From Podocnemis expansa (Eukaryota; Chordata; Testudines; Podocnemididae), in contig ML682008.1 of the NCBI GenBank assembly GCA_007922195.1, positions 7,476,798 to 7,540,797 of the forward strand: 64,000 bases of DNA, in the 5' to 3' direction. The translations under genes were made by a program, and so were the position numbers. The notes under the pieces are model-generated. The model saw only the letters and a list, made by a program, of their open reading frames with translations. It was not told the origin of the DNA and did no database searches. Below are positions 22,751 to 32,250 of this stretch, in pieces (positions within the stretch are counted from its first letter, which is position 1; each line of letters begins with the position of its first letter).

Positions 22751-22883
22751 ATACAAAGGGGTAGCTGTGTTAGTCTAGTTCAATAAAACAAACAAGGAGT
22801 TCTGTGGCACTTAAAAACTAACAAATTTATTTATTACATGAGCTTTCATGGGAGAAAATCCCACTTCGTCAGATGCTTTGAAG
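22751..22883 (-). repeat. PLE 3' tail, left arm of an inverted pair
   Basis: It runs from AAAGGGGTAGCTGTGTTAGT through AACAAGGAGTTCTGTGGCAC to CAGATGCTTTGAAG, the PLE terminal sequence in reverse. It meets the + strand arm after only three bases (22884-22886). Confidence 0.9.
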
Positions 22884-22886
22884 ATG

Positions 22887-22965
22887 CTTCAAAGCATCTG
22901 ACGAAGTGGGATTTTCTTCCATGAAAGCTCATGCAATAAGTAAATTTGTTAGCCTTTACATGCCA
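22887..22965 (+). repeat. PLE 3' tail, right arm of an inverted pair (split)
   Basis: CTTCAAAGCATCTGACGAAG through GTTAGCCTTTACATGCCA is the + orientation. The tail resumes at 23621 with TTTACATGCCACAAGACTCTTCG, after a 655-base insertion that duplicated TTTACATGCCA. Confidence 0.88.
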
Positions 22966-23620
22966 TGGAACCAGGGGTTAAAGTATAATTTGGAGGGCCC
23001 CAGAACACCCCCGTGCTGGTGGGCCCCCCTCCCATGCCAAGGGCCCCCCGGACCCCAGCTTCTGCCCCCTCATGCCAGTGCCCCACCCCCTGCCCCCACT
23101 ATCCCCCCAGCACGAGCCAGGCCACCCCCACACTTGCCAGTGGTGGTGCAGCTGGGGAGGTGGGGGTGGTAGGCCTTGGGTCCAGGCGGTGGCGTGGCGG
23201 GGCAGGAGGCATCAGGCCCGAGGTTGGGACAGGCCCTGGAATAGGAGGGGTTTGGGGTGGGGCTTGAGCCCCCCCAAGACCACCCTGGCCCTGACCCCTC
23301 CCCTGCCTGCTGGAACATGGTGGAATGCTGCTCTGGGGCCTGCTATTTTTACGGGCCCAGCGTTTGGGCCCCTAAAAATAGAACATGGAACCAGAACGCT
23401 GCATTATGGGGCCTGCTATTTTTAAATGGTGGGCCCTGGAACTCAGCGTTCTAGCTCCATGTTCTTTTTTAGGGGCCCCGGAACACGGAGCCCCTAAAAA
23501 TAGTGGGGCCCAGAACAGTGTTCTGGGCAGGGCCGGCAGAACACAGTAAGCAAGGTAAGCATTTCAGGGAGGCGCCAATGTTGGAGGGGCATCCCCTTGC
23601 AGTGCTTACAGTGTGCCACT
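22966..23620. mobile_element. GC-rich insertion of unclear class within a PLE tail
   Basis: The insert is flanked by the 11-base direct repeat TTTACATGCCA (22955-22965 and 23621-23631) and splits a PLE tail whose two halves rejoin cleanly. The interior is GC-rich, with CCTAAAAATAG-type inverted copies (about 23372-23402 against 23445-23475) and a CAGGGCCGGCAG motif at 23527. I found no clear terminal inverted repeats. Open frames up to 117 codons here are GC artefacts. Confidence 0.6.
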
Positions 23621-23670
23621 TTTACATGCCACAAGACTCTTCGTTTTGTTTTGCTTGAGAGAGAAACTCT
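23621..23670 (+). repeat. PLE 3' tail, remainder of split right arm
   Basis: ACATGCCACAAGACTCTTCG and TTTTGTTTTGC continue the tail interrupted at 22965. Confidence 0.8.
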
Positions 23671-23942
23671 CAGACCTATTGATTTGTATTCTCTTGTTAA
23701 TGAGGCAGAGGAGGGGGTGATCTGGGGTGATTCACTTCTAAATGAGGCAGGGGAGGGAGGAGGTGATCTGATAGTCTTTCACAAAGGCTTAGCCTAGCGT
23801 TTCAGATTTGATGTTTCTACTATTGAGCTTGAAATCCCCTAAAGATCAATCCAGACTCCCTTTGAATTAAACTGACTTAGTTTTACCTACATGACGATCT
23901 TAAGAGAGACACCTTAGAAGCAGATTTCTGCTCTGTTGAGTC

Positions 23943-24158
23943 CGATGGTTCCCAACATTTTCTCTGTTGTGGCACACCTTGCTACCTTTAATTAAGTAGA
24001 GGCACACCACCATATGATTCCAAATGAACTCATGAATATTCATGAGCCAAGAACCAAAGCAGAGCTCTTTGAGTAGTTTTTTCAAAAAATTCTATGGCAC
24101 ACCTACTCAGATCTGATGGCACACCTGGGTTCTGTGGCACACTGGTTGGGAAACACTC
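23943..24158. mobile_element. Small hAT-type MITE, 216 bp
   Basis: The ends CGATGGTTCCCAACATTTTC and GGTTGGGAAACACTC are inverted. Flanks GTTGAGTC and ATTTAGTC match at 6 of 8. The interior (GTGGCACACCTTG, AATGAACTCATGAATATTCA) is shared with 62799-63007, so both belong to one family. There is no coding capacity. Confidence 0.75.
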
Positions 24159-24257
24159 ATTTAGTCACTAATGGTTCCTTGCTCCTTTTCATAGGAAGAG
24201 GATTTGTTTTTGCACAAAATATCCCACTGTTTCATTGTTGAACAACATGGTTGTTCC

Positions 24258-24441
24258 AGCAAAAAAAAACAAGGAGTTGTCTGGCACTTAAAGACTAACA
24301 GATTTATTTTTCTCATGAGCTTTTGTGGGAGAAAATCCGACTTCATCAGATGCTTCGAAGATGGGGAAACTTACAGAATGGGATGAAAATAAATGCAGGG
24401 GAGTGTAAGACATGGGATCAGGTCATACTGCAACAGCAAAT
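24258..24441 (-). repeat. PLE 3' UTR and tail, left member of an inverted pair
   Basis: It runs from AACAAGGAGTTGTCTGGCAC through CAGATGCTTCGAAGATGGGG into the 3' UTR block (GGGATCAGGTCATACTGCAA), in the minus orientation, as at 9725-9900. Confidence 0.88.
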
Positions 24442-24447
24442 CAGAAA

Positions 24448-24540
24448 GCTCATTCAATAAATAAATCCATTAATCTTTAAGTGCCATAAGACTCCTTGCT
24501 TTTTTTGCTTTACTAGACTACCATGGCTGCCCCTTTGAGA
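24448..24540 (+). repeat. PLE 3' tail, right member of an inverted pair
   Basis: AATAAATCCATTAATCTTTA and GTGCCATAAGACTCCTTGC, followed by ACTAGACTACCATGGCTGCC, give the + orientation directly after the minus copy. Confidence 0.85.
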
Positions 24541-24831
24541 AAATGTTTCCTCATTTGCCTTTGGTTCAAGCTGGGCCCATAAAGCATCACAGTTATAGCA
24601 GCAGAAGTAAAGAAGAGCAGAGCTGTGTAGAAAATTAAAGGCATGTGCGTATTTCTTGTCCATGGACTCTCAAGATTAGAAAAGGACACAGAGAAAAGTC
24701 CTCTCTGCTCTCTTTTCATTATGTCTTGGGAAGTGGATGGCACGCACTGTCAGCAGGGCCGTCCCTAGGGGGGAGCGGGGCCCAGGGCGAATCAGTTTGT
24801 GCGGGGCCCCCCCATTTTAAACTTTGCAGCA

Positions 24832-25387
24832 CAATGTTCCCTCTAAGCCAGTGGTTCCCAACCTGTGGTCCGGGGACCCCCAGAGGTCCGCAGACATTTT
24901 GCAGGGGGTCTGCGGAGCCTCTCCCTACCCAGGGCCAGAATCCAGCTACAGCCCTGATGCTCCCTGCCAGGGCTGCCTTTCCCCTTCTGTGGCTGTCTCC
25001 TGGCAGGGGATGGAGCCACAGCAGCTCCCCAGCAGGGGCAAGGGCAGGGGACCACAGCTGCCGCGGCTCAGCTCCCCAGTGGTGCGGGCAATGGTGGTGG
25101 CAGCGCTGCTCACCAGCTCTCCCACTGGTGCAGGCCAGAGTCTGCCCATGCCGGCCAGATTACATAATCAGCTTAGGGGGTCTGCAAAGACTTTTTTTGT
25201 TGTTGTTGTTACAAAGGGGTCCCCAGCCTGAAAGAGGTTGGGAACCACTGCTCTAAGCTGATGATGAAGCTGAGCAAGTTCCCTGCTGGTTCTCCAGGCC
25301 CCAATGGGCTTCTTCCGTGCTGCCCGCTGGCTCCCCAAGTGCACCCATAACTTGTTCAGCTGCATCATCAGTTTAGAGGGAACACTG
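24832..25387. mobile_element. hAT-like MITE with long TIRs, nested level 2
   Basis: The left end starts CAATGTTCCCTCTAAGC and continues, after the nested insert, with TGATGATGAAGCTGAGC. The right end GCATCATCAGTTTAGAGGGA plus ACACTG is its inverse, giving terminal repeats of roughly 37 bases with only a few mismatches. A flanking 8-bp duplication is not convincing. Without the insert the element is about 146 bp. Confidence 0.75.
24849..25250. mobile_element. hAT-type MITE, 402 bp, perfect TSD, nested level 3
   Basis: CAGTGGTTCCCAACCTGTGG at the left and GAGGTTGGGAACCACTG at the right are inverted ends. The octamer CTCTAAGC occurs immediately on both sides (24841-24848 and 25251-25258). Removing the element restores the left terminal repeat of the surrounding MITE, which proves the order of insertion. 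Confidence 0.93.
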
Positions 25388-26042
25388 GGCAGTGTCATAA
25401 TTTTTCTTTAATAAAATCATAAATTTCTAGCCCTCAGGCTAAAAAGTTGCAGAGAGAAGCAGAAAAACATGACCTGACTTTATCCTAAAGGCTCAAAACC
25501 CAGAAGTCAGAGAAAATAGCCCCCCCCCCCATTTATTATTTCTTTAAACATCTCTTTATTTTTAAGTGAGTTTTAATGATATATTTAAGCCAGACTTGTG
25601 ACTATTTTTGATGTTTAGGGTAGGCAATACTGAATGTATCATGGTGATGTTTCATCAACCTCACAGCCAAGTTGACAGGAGCATCTGGAGGTACCCTTCT
25701 TTGTGGTTCTGGTTTTCTGTTCAAGATGGGCACACAATTTTACAAGTTTAATAATTTTTCTTAGATCAAGTTTTTTTAAATTGAAAATTCAGAGAGAGGG
25801 AAGCTATTTTTGGATGATATCAAGAAATAAATTCAGGCCCTCTCTCACCTTAAAGCACTGGATTCCAATTGTCTAATGTTATTTCCTTTATGCTGCCTGA
25901 CTCTCCTTTTCCTTCTTATTTTAATATATGTATTCATACAGTCCTCATTGCTTTGCAGGTGATCTAAGTAATGACACTCAGGTACTGTTTGAGGATGAGA
26001 GTAAGAAACAAGGGACCTTTGGCCTTCTCTCAGATACCCTAA

Positions 26043-26143
26043 TGTAAAACAAACAAGGAGTCTTTTGGCACTTTTAGAAGCTAACAAATAAATAAATTTG
26101 TTAGTCTTTAAAAGTGCCACAGGATTCCTTGTTTGTTTTTGGC
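26043..26143. repeat. Inverted pair of PLE tail ends forming a hairpin
   Basis: The left arm (AAACAAACAAGGAGTCTTTT ... CTAACAAAT) and the right arm (ATTTGTTAGTCTTTAAAAGTG ... CCTTGTTTGTTTTT) are inverse copies of the last 45 bases of the PLE tail, with about six bases between them. Confidence 0.9.
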
Positions 26144-27095
26144 CACAGTTGCTTTCCTCTTTGCCACACTTTGGGACTGGTGGTCTTTCTGCAATCAATG
26201 ACAATGGGGCATACTTACAGTGCAGAAGGAAGGACAAAAAACTTCTTTAATGTGTTGATTGATGGCCATTAACCCTAAAAACCCAGTATTTCCATATGAG
26301 TGCTAGCCTGGGGTCTTCTCTCTCAGGTATAATAGATCATTATCTGCACAGAGAAGTTTGCTCAAAAAGACATCCCTGAAGACTGAAAACTTTTGTTAAA
26401 TGTAGAAGGAAAAAAGTTCTTTAATATCTGAGAACACTTTCTGGAGATGCTGATATAAATTCAAAGAGAAGGTCCTGTTTTGTAAAGGTTGGGGATGTGA
26501 CATTCTCCTGACTTTGTCCCCGTTTGCTTGACTGAGGCTGGCTCCACAAGTTTGATCTCACTTGTCCTTTCTCTTCCCCTCAGGGAGCAGTTGTGGGAAG
26601 GTGGCTAGTTAAGAGCTCCTGTAACCAAACGCTGCCTGTTTGAATTCCCTTCTCCCTTCCCTGACCAGCCAGAACTGCTCCCTCGTCCCACAGCTTGAAA
26701 AAGCTCCCTGCTTCCTTACTCCAGCCAGCTGCGTCGGATCCCCCAAAAGCGTGAGGCCCCCCAAAGCATGGGGCCCACGGCAGTTGCCCTTCCTGCCCCC
26801 TCTTAAGGACAGCCCTGACTGTCAGTCATACTTATTGACAGCAAGGGCCCAGTTTGATGGGTGATACATTCCCTGCTCTCAGCCACTTCCCCTGAGCAGA
26901 GCAGTAGCCTCAAAGACTGTTTCAGATTCCATGGGACTGAAACAACTCAGTGCTTGTGACATGCAACTCTTGGTCTTAAGGATTCACTTTTTCCCTCCAT
27001 GTAGAGTGAGTTTGGATCAAATTCTCAAACAACTGAAGACAGTGGTTCTAATTTCTCTCTCAGGATCAGGGCTGGCACTTTCTGTAAGCTCACCC

Positions 27096-27202
27096 ATCTT
27101 CGAAGCATCTGAGGAAGTGGGATCTTCTCCCACGAAAGCTCATGCAAAAAATAAATCTGTTAGTCTTAAAGTGCCACACAACTCCTTGCTGTTTTTTTTT
27201 AC
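27096..27202 (+). repeat. PLE 3' tail
   Basis: CGAAGCATCTGAGGAAGTGG, CACGAAAGCTCATGC, and TAGTCTTAAAGTGCCACACA followed by a T run reproduce the PLE terminal block. Confidence 0.88.
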
Positions 27203-27735
27203 TAGTGGTGAGCCAGTGTGGCACCAGCCCATGGTGCTGAAGCTTAGGGGTGCCAGGGGGTGGGGCAGGCCAGCCCAGAAGCTGGACCCCATTCTCCTGC
27301 CTCTCCCCGAGCCAGTCACTTTGCCCCCATGGGCAGAGCGGGCCAGTCCATGGGTTGGGCTCTGCTCTCTCACTCAGTTTCTGGGCTGGCCCTCCCTGCC
27401 TCTAGGGAGGAAAAGCTGGCCCAGGGTAGGGGCAAGAAAGCAGAGCCCGGCCTTTGGGCTGGGCTGCACGACCCCTGGGCTGCTTGTTCCCCGTTCTGGG
27501 GGCAGGGTGAGCCAGCCCAGCGCAGAGGCCTGCTTCTGCACTCTCATTCACACCCCCCGCTGCCTTTGGCTCCACACTGAAGGCCGTGGGGTGGGAAGCG
27601 TGGCCATGGGGAGAACAAAAGGAAAAGTTGGCTCAGGGCACCACAACCCCTTGAGCTGGCCCTGCCACTTCCCCCTGCCATGGCCAGGGCGATAAGGGGA
27701 AAGGGGCTTTGCCTTGGGTGCCAATTTAAAAGGTG

Positions 27736-28147
27736 CCACAGGGAAGCCATTGCCCCTGCTGCCTCTGGCCGCGGCAGAGAAGCGATCCCCCCTGCCAGCT
27801 CTGGCTCTGATGGGGGGCTGCAATCGCCCCTGCTGGTTCTGGCCCTGGCAGAGGGAAGTGATTCACTGCCGCAGCCAGAGCTGGCAAGGGACGTGACTTC
27901 CCTGTCACAGCCAGAGCCAGCAGCAGGGGAGTGGTCCCTTTCCATTGCAGGAGCATAGGGACCCCCATTTTCAGCTCCAACTGCGGCATCCCCCCTGCCG
28001 GCTCCGGCCAAGGTGGTGAATCACTTTTCTCTGCCGTGGCCAGAACCAGCAGGGGCGATTGCATCCCCCGATGGCAGCCAGAGCTGGCAGGGGGGATCGC
28101 TTCCCTGCCACAGCCAGAGGCGGCAGGGGCAATGGCTTCCCTGTGTG
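27736..28147. repeat. Long GC-rich inverted repeat, arms about 130 bp
   Basis: The arm 27736-27866 (CACAGGGAAGCCATTGCCCC ... GAAGTGATTCAC) is the near-complete reverse complement of 28016-28147 (GTGAATCACTTTTCTCTGCC ... GCTTCCCTGTG), with about 150 bases between. Within each arm, CCAGAGC-type units of roughly 38 bases recur, giving the look of a short minisatellite. The dense open frames are a by-product. Confidence 0.85.
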
Positions 28148-28259
28148 GCTAGGGGGAAGGGGGGTGTGACGCTGTCAGGGACCATCCTGCCCCAGGGAGG
28201 GGGAGGGTGGCCATTTATTGGTTGCAGGGGGTGCCAGAAACCCTAGCACCGGCCCTGGT

Positions 28260-29187
28260 TCTGGGGCATTCTGGCTTATTTTAACTCCTGTATGGAACTG
28301 ATACTTGACTTTGCCCCAGGGCATGATCCTTCAGAAGCACTTCTTCTCCTTTTCTTGCAGGATCTTGCCACATCAATTTGACATCACAGAGCATGAACCT
28401 GAAGCCCTTAATTCCTATAGTTAAATTCCTTTTTGAGCAGACAGCCGATGCAAAGCCTATGTATCACTTGAGATCAATTGCCTGAGGAAGAGAACACTGA
28501 GGTTTTAGTGCCGGCTTTTGGACATATAGCTGCACTTGCTGCTGAATAGCTGTAGGCTTTCTTGCTGATGCTGAGCCACCCAGAGTCTTTCCTTCCTGTC
28601 CTCCTCTGCAATGCCATGATTTTCCACGTGTTTATGATGAGGAAACTAGACCACATATTTGTTGAATTTGGCTTGGGCTTTATTTTGTTCTAAGAATTTT
28701 TTTTAAAATGTCAGCTTTATAAATAGTGTTTATAGCTGTTAGCATAATGTTATTAAATAACCATGTCATATTAGCTCTTGTGAATTTGGGTGTGAAAAGC
28801 AAATGAGGCTGGGACATTAGGTTTAATAACCTTATTTATCACTGATCTTGATAAACTGTTCTGATAAAGTTTCAGTCACTTTAATTCATTGAGAATGAAG
28901 AAAACCAGTTCATTATATTGAATGCCAAAATGAATCAAATGGTAGGTCTCTGCCAAAAATATTTTCCCTTTCACCATTTTATTAATAGTTTCATCGTATA
29001 TGTTTAAGAAGCAAGTTAGTATTGACTGACCGACAAGGGTAAGGATCATTAATCTACAGGCTTTATTACTGTGTCATGTAGCTCTTCATCAATGGATTTC
29101 AAACCATTACCAGTATTAATTAATATTACCGGCACTCCTATGAGAATAGTAGATATTATACTAATTTTACAGCTAAGTATACTGAGG
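28260..29187. other. Unassigned AT-rich DNA
   Basis: No supported gene or repeat. The longest frame is 60 codons. Confidence 0.4.
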
Positions 29188-29880
29188 GCATGTCTACACT
29201 ACAAAATTAAGTTGATCTAATTTACATCGGCACACAGAAGCCAGGCCCCATGCTCCCGCCCCTCCCCGAGCCAGCCACTCCACCCCTGGGGGTAGAATGG
29301 GCCAGCCCATGGGGCAAACTCTACTTTCTCACCCTATCTGTGGGCTGGCCCTCCCTGCCCCTAGGGAGGAACAGCTAGGCCAGGGGAGGGGCGGGAAAGT
29401 GAAGCCCCACCTCTGGACTGATTGCTCCACCCCTGGGCCAGTTGTTCCCCACCCTGGGGACAGAGTAAACTGGCCCAGAGCAGAGGCCAGGTTCTGCCCC
29501 CCCACAGGGAGGAACAAAAGTGAAAGCCAGCTCAGGGCACCACAGCCCCTTGAGCTGACGCTGCTGCTACATGAAATACATCACTTGTGCATAACGACAC
29601 ATCACTCCGTATGTCAGTGGTGCAGAGCTTAAGCAGGAGCACTTTTATCAATTATGTTGTTGGTGTGGGGCATTGTAGAACAGCTGCAGACAGGCAGTAA
29701 CAGTCGACATAGGTAACATAATGTCTACGCTGACTTTGTGTTGACCTAACTACATTGACCTTGACTCTATGTTATTCGTGGAGATGAAGTTATTAAGTCA
29801 GCATAGCTGCGCAGTTAAATTGGTAGAAGCAAAATTTAAGTATAGATACATATAATTAGGTTGATATAAGCTGCCTTGGA
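29188..29880. mobile_element. Harbinger-like MITE split by a GC-rich hAT-like piece
   Basis: It begins GGGCATGTCTACACTAC and continues with AAGTTGATCTAATTTACATC. Related AT-rich sequence (GTTGACCTAACTACATTGAC, TAGGTTGATATAAGC) resumes after about 29570. Between lies a GC-rich block (29235-29560) matching 27270-27665, for example GGGCTGGCCCTCCCTGCC and CAGGGCACCACANCCCCTTGAGCTG. The outer right end is not sharply defined. Confidence 0.5.
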
Positions 29881-30049
29881 TAGACTGGACTGTATGCACA
29901 GAAAAGTAAAATGGCCCAGGGTGATAGAGTAAGTCAGTGGCATAACTTGGAATAGAACCCTAGGGACTTATTTTCTCAGCATAGGATATAACTAACTCCA
30001 CCTATTTTAGTCCTTGTTTCTAAATGTTAGTATGCTCTGTAGAGATGTT

Positions 30050-30128
30050 GCATCTGACGATGTGGGTTGTAGCCCATGAAAGCTTATGCCCGAAGAAATT
30101 GGTTAGTCTTTAAGATGCCATTGTTTAA
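30050..30128 (+). repeat. PLE 3' tail
   Basis: GCATCTGACGATGTGGGTTG, AGCCCATGAAAGCTTATGCC and GGTTAGTCTTTAAGATGCCA match the tail variant at 51068-51145 (which has GTGGGTTGTAGCCCACGAAA) better than the other tails here, so two PLE subfamilies are present. Confidence 0.88.
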
Positions 30129-30252
30129 GCAGATGACTTGGTTAGCTTTCCTTGGTTTCATTGGGAATTAGGCACATAAATACCTTTGAGGATCTGGGCC
30201 TCTGACTTGATACTGCTAATATACATAGAAACAGGATATTCGTCCAGGAACT

Positions 30253-30275
30253 AAAAAAAAAAAAAAAAAAAAAAA
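30253..30275 (+). repeat. Poly(A) run
   Basis: An uninterrupted run of about 23 A residues. It may be the tail of a retrocopied sequence, but nothing upstream is recognisable. Confidence 0.8.
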
Positions 30276-30499
30276 GGTCATAACTCCCATCGGATAGCTT
30301 CATAGCCTGATTGTACCCAGAGATATGAGAGTGCTTGCATTTCATGGAAAATGCTCTGTCCCTCAAACTTTTGGGCCATCGAGGAGTTTAGCTTGCCTCC
30401 TATGTTCTGGAAAATAAGTCTGGTTCTCCTGAAGGAAAAAGGTTCTAAATTGGTTTGTGCTCTGCCCTGATAACAGAATATGGGACACTCCTTGTCAAT

Positions 30500-30968
30500 G
30501 GAAATGTCTACACTTAGAAGTTATTTTGAAATAAGGAGGCTTATTGCAAAATAACTTTTTCCTGTCCACGCATGCATTTTATTATTTCAAATTAAGTGTT
30601 TCTTTATTTCAGAATAACACAGTGCTATTTCAAAATAATAAAACTGGCTTTCATTTTGAAATAGTGCTTAAATCGAAATTATTATTTTGAAATAAGCCAT
30701 TCTAAGCAGTGGAATAGCTTATTTTGAAATAATGCCCCTATTCTTTTGCCTGCCTTCCCCTATTTTCAATTTGAGAGTCTAGTGAAGACTCTCTAGTTCA
30801 AAATAATAACTCCTACCTTATTTTGAATTAGAGATCCTTCCCTAGACTCTTAATTCGAAATAATAAATTCGAAGTAGTGCCAAGTCAAGATAATTACTTC
30901 TAATTAAAATCAAAGTAGTTATTTCAAAATAACTATTTCCAATTAATTTTGCAAGTGTACACGTAGCC
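30500..30968. mobile_element. Harbinger-like MITE, family B
   Basis: The termini GGAAATGTCTACACTT and AAGTGTACACGTAGCC are inverted. The body is built from TTATTTTGAAATAA-type palindromic blocks on both sides of a short centre (TAGTGAAGACTCTCTAGTTC), the same plan as 38289-38755 and 40355-40786. Flanks are AAT and TTT, so the 3-bp duplication is not preserved. Confidence 0.8.
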
Positions 30969-32046
30969 TTTGTGAAAAGGGGAATTTCTGAACTGCTGCA
31001 AGTGATAAAGCCTCAGGCTAACAATTTCTTACAGAATCCATGACTATATTGAGAGGAGGCTTCTTAGGTTTTCTATTTCTATTTTTGTTCACTAACACAT
31101 TTGATTGAACTACAGTAATCATTCTCAAAAAGAACCTTGCCAGATAACATTCTTGTTCATCCCTTCCTTAAAAAAAACACAAAAACCCCCCAAGAGAGCG
31201 AGATCAAGAGTTTAAATTCATCAGGCGATATTAACCATAAACACTTCCAGGGTTATGTTCTCCTCCTTTGTATTGTCTGTGTAAATAGACCATGGAAAAC
31301 CAATTAGCTAAAAAGGTCTTTCATTATCTCTGGAATTCCAACTTTGTACATGCCAGTATTTACAAAAGGTCTCAACAAAGTAGCAGATCCTTGAGGGGTT
31401 AATTGAAATTCAGGAACTTCTTTACACTGATTCAGCAGACTTTGCACCAAACCTCAGGAGAAACACAGTTTACCATTTAGTTCTTTTATTTGTATATATT
31501 TAAGTAATCCTTTTGCTCACAGGCAAAGAAAATGAAATGTAGGAGGCCACTGGATCCAGTCAAAACAGATATTGACATAAGCTTGTGGGGTGGTAGGCTT
31601 GTGGGATTAAAAAAAAAAACATTAAAATCCCTTTTCATATTTGCATTTTATTTAATTTTTTTATTTAATATTTTAAAGGTATTTACTTATTTATTTGCAC
31701 CAATCTTAGCTTTTCAAACAAAATAAAATGATTGCCCAGAGGTCTCTGAACAAAGTACCATGTACTGTTCCCAGCTTTATTCTGCACAGAACACTCCATC
31801 AGCATAAGAAAATGGAATATTTCCCCAGGAACAGCTCTTACTGGTGCCTTTTGAAGGCAATAGAAAGATTCCCACTGACCTGAGTGGGCTTTGGAACAGT
31901 ATCCTAGTGAGATGTTTATATAGACTACTTGCCTTATATATATTAAGTTACTATTTGATGCTGCCAGCACAACGCAAAGAGCTTCAGACCCTCACTATTT
32001 CATTCACTACTTGATCCAGTGTCAGTGCTGGGGGCTGAATGAGATG
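30969..32046. other. Unassigned AT-rich DNA
   Basis: No supported gene or repeat. Frames at 31532-31726 and 31683-31970 overlap in antisense and lack motifs. Confidence 0.4.
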
Positions 32047-32054
32047 ACATAGAC

Positions 32055-32242
32055 CAGTAGTTGTCAAACTTAGATCTGGAACCCAGTACTGGGTCATAGA
32101 GCCTCAGGTACTGGGTCATGAAACCCCTTGCTACCACCACCAAAAGACTGGAGTGCGTGGTTCAAAGATGTAATCATTGGGTCACAGGCATAAATGATTT
32201 TTTTACAACTAGGTCCCAAGAAAAAAGGTTTGAAAACCACTG
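32055..32242. mobile_element. hAT-type MITE, 188 bp, perfect TSD
   Basis: The ends CAGTAGTTGTCAAACTT and AAGGTTTGAAAACCACTG are inverted. ACATAGAC occurs on both sides (32047-32054 and 32243-32250). It landed at the 3' boundary of the old CR1 that starts at 32251. Confidence 0.92.
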
Positions 32243-32250
32243 ACATAGAC

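Larger units (their letters stand above)
24754..26817. mobile_element. hAT transposon, 2064 bp, perfect TSD, heavily invaded
   Basis: The left end CAGGGCCGTCCCTAGGGG and the right end TTAAGGACAGCCCTG are inverted. ACTGTCAG flanks both sides (24746-24753 and 26818-26825) without mismatch. The left-end block GCGGGGCCCAGGGCGAATC is shared with the element at 2100. The interior contains a second hAT (24832-25387), itself split by a third (24849-25250), and an inverted PLE tail pair (26043-26143). No transposase motif is seen, and frames of up to 203 codons run across element boundaries. Confidence 0.85.
27067..28258. mobile_element. GC-rich hAT-like element with internal hairpin and PLE tail insert
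   Basis: A left end CAGGGCTGGCACTTTCTG and a right end CTAGCACCGGCCCTG are plausible inverted termini, but no matching octamer flanks them, so the limits are tentative. The interior holds a PLE tail (27096-27202), a section shared with 29235-29560, and a large inverted repeat (27736-28147). Long overlapping frames on both strands are composition artefacts. Confidence 0.5.

Noticed and set aside
24645..25256. 203-codon open frame
   Set aside because: It crosses the boundaries of three nested hAT elements, so it cannot be a single ancestral gene.
26043..26143. Hairpin as a microRNA precursor
   Set aside because: Both arms are PLE tail ends in inverted orientation, which explains the structure fully.
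26931..28152. Cluster of frames up to 254 codons on both strands
   Set aside because: All lie in a GC-rich inverted repeat and a PLE tail; sense and antisense frames overlap fully, as expected of low stop density.
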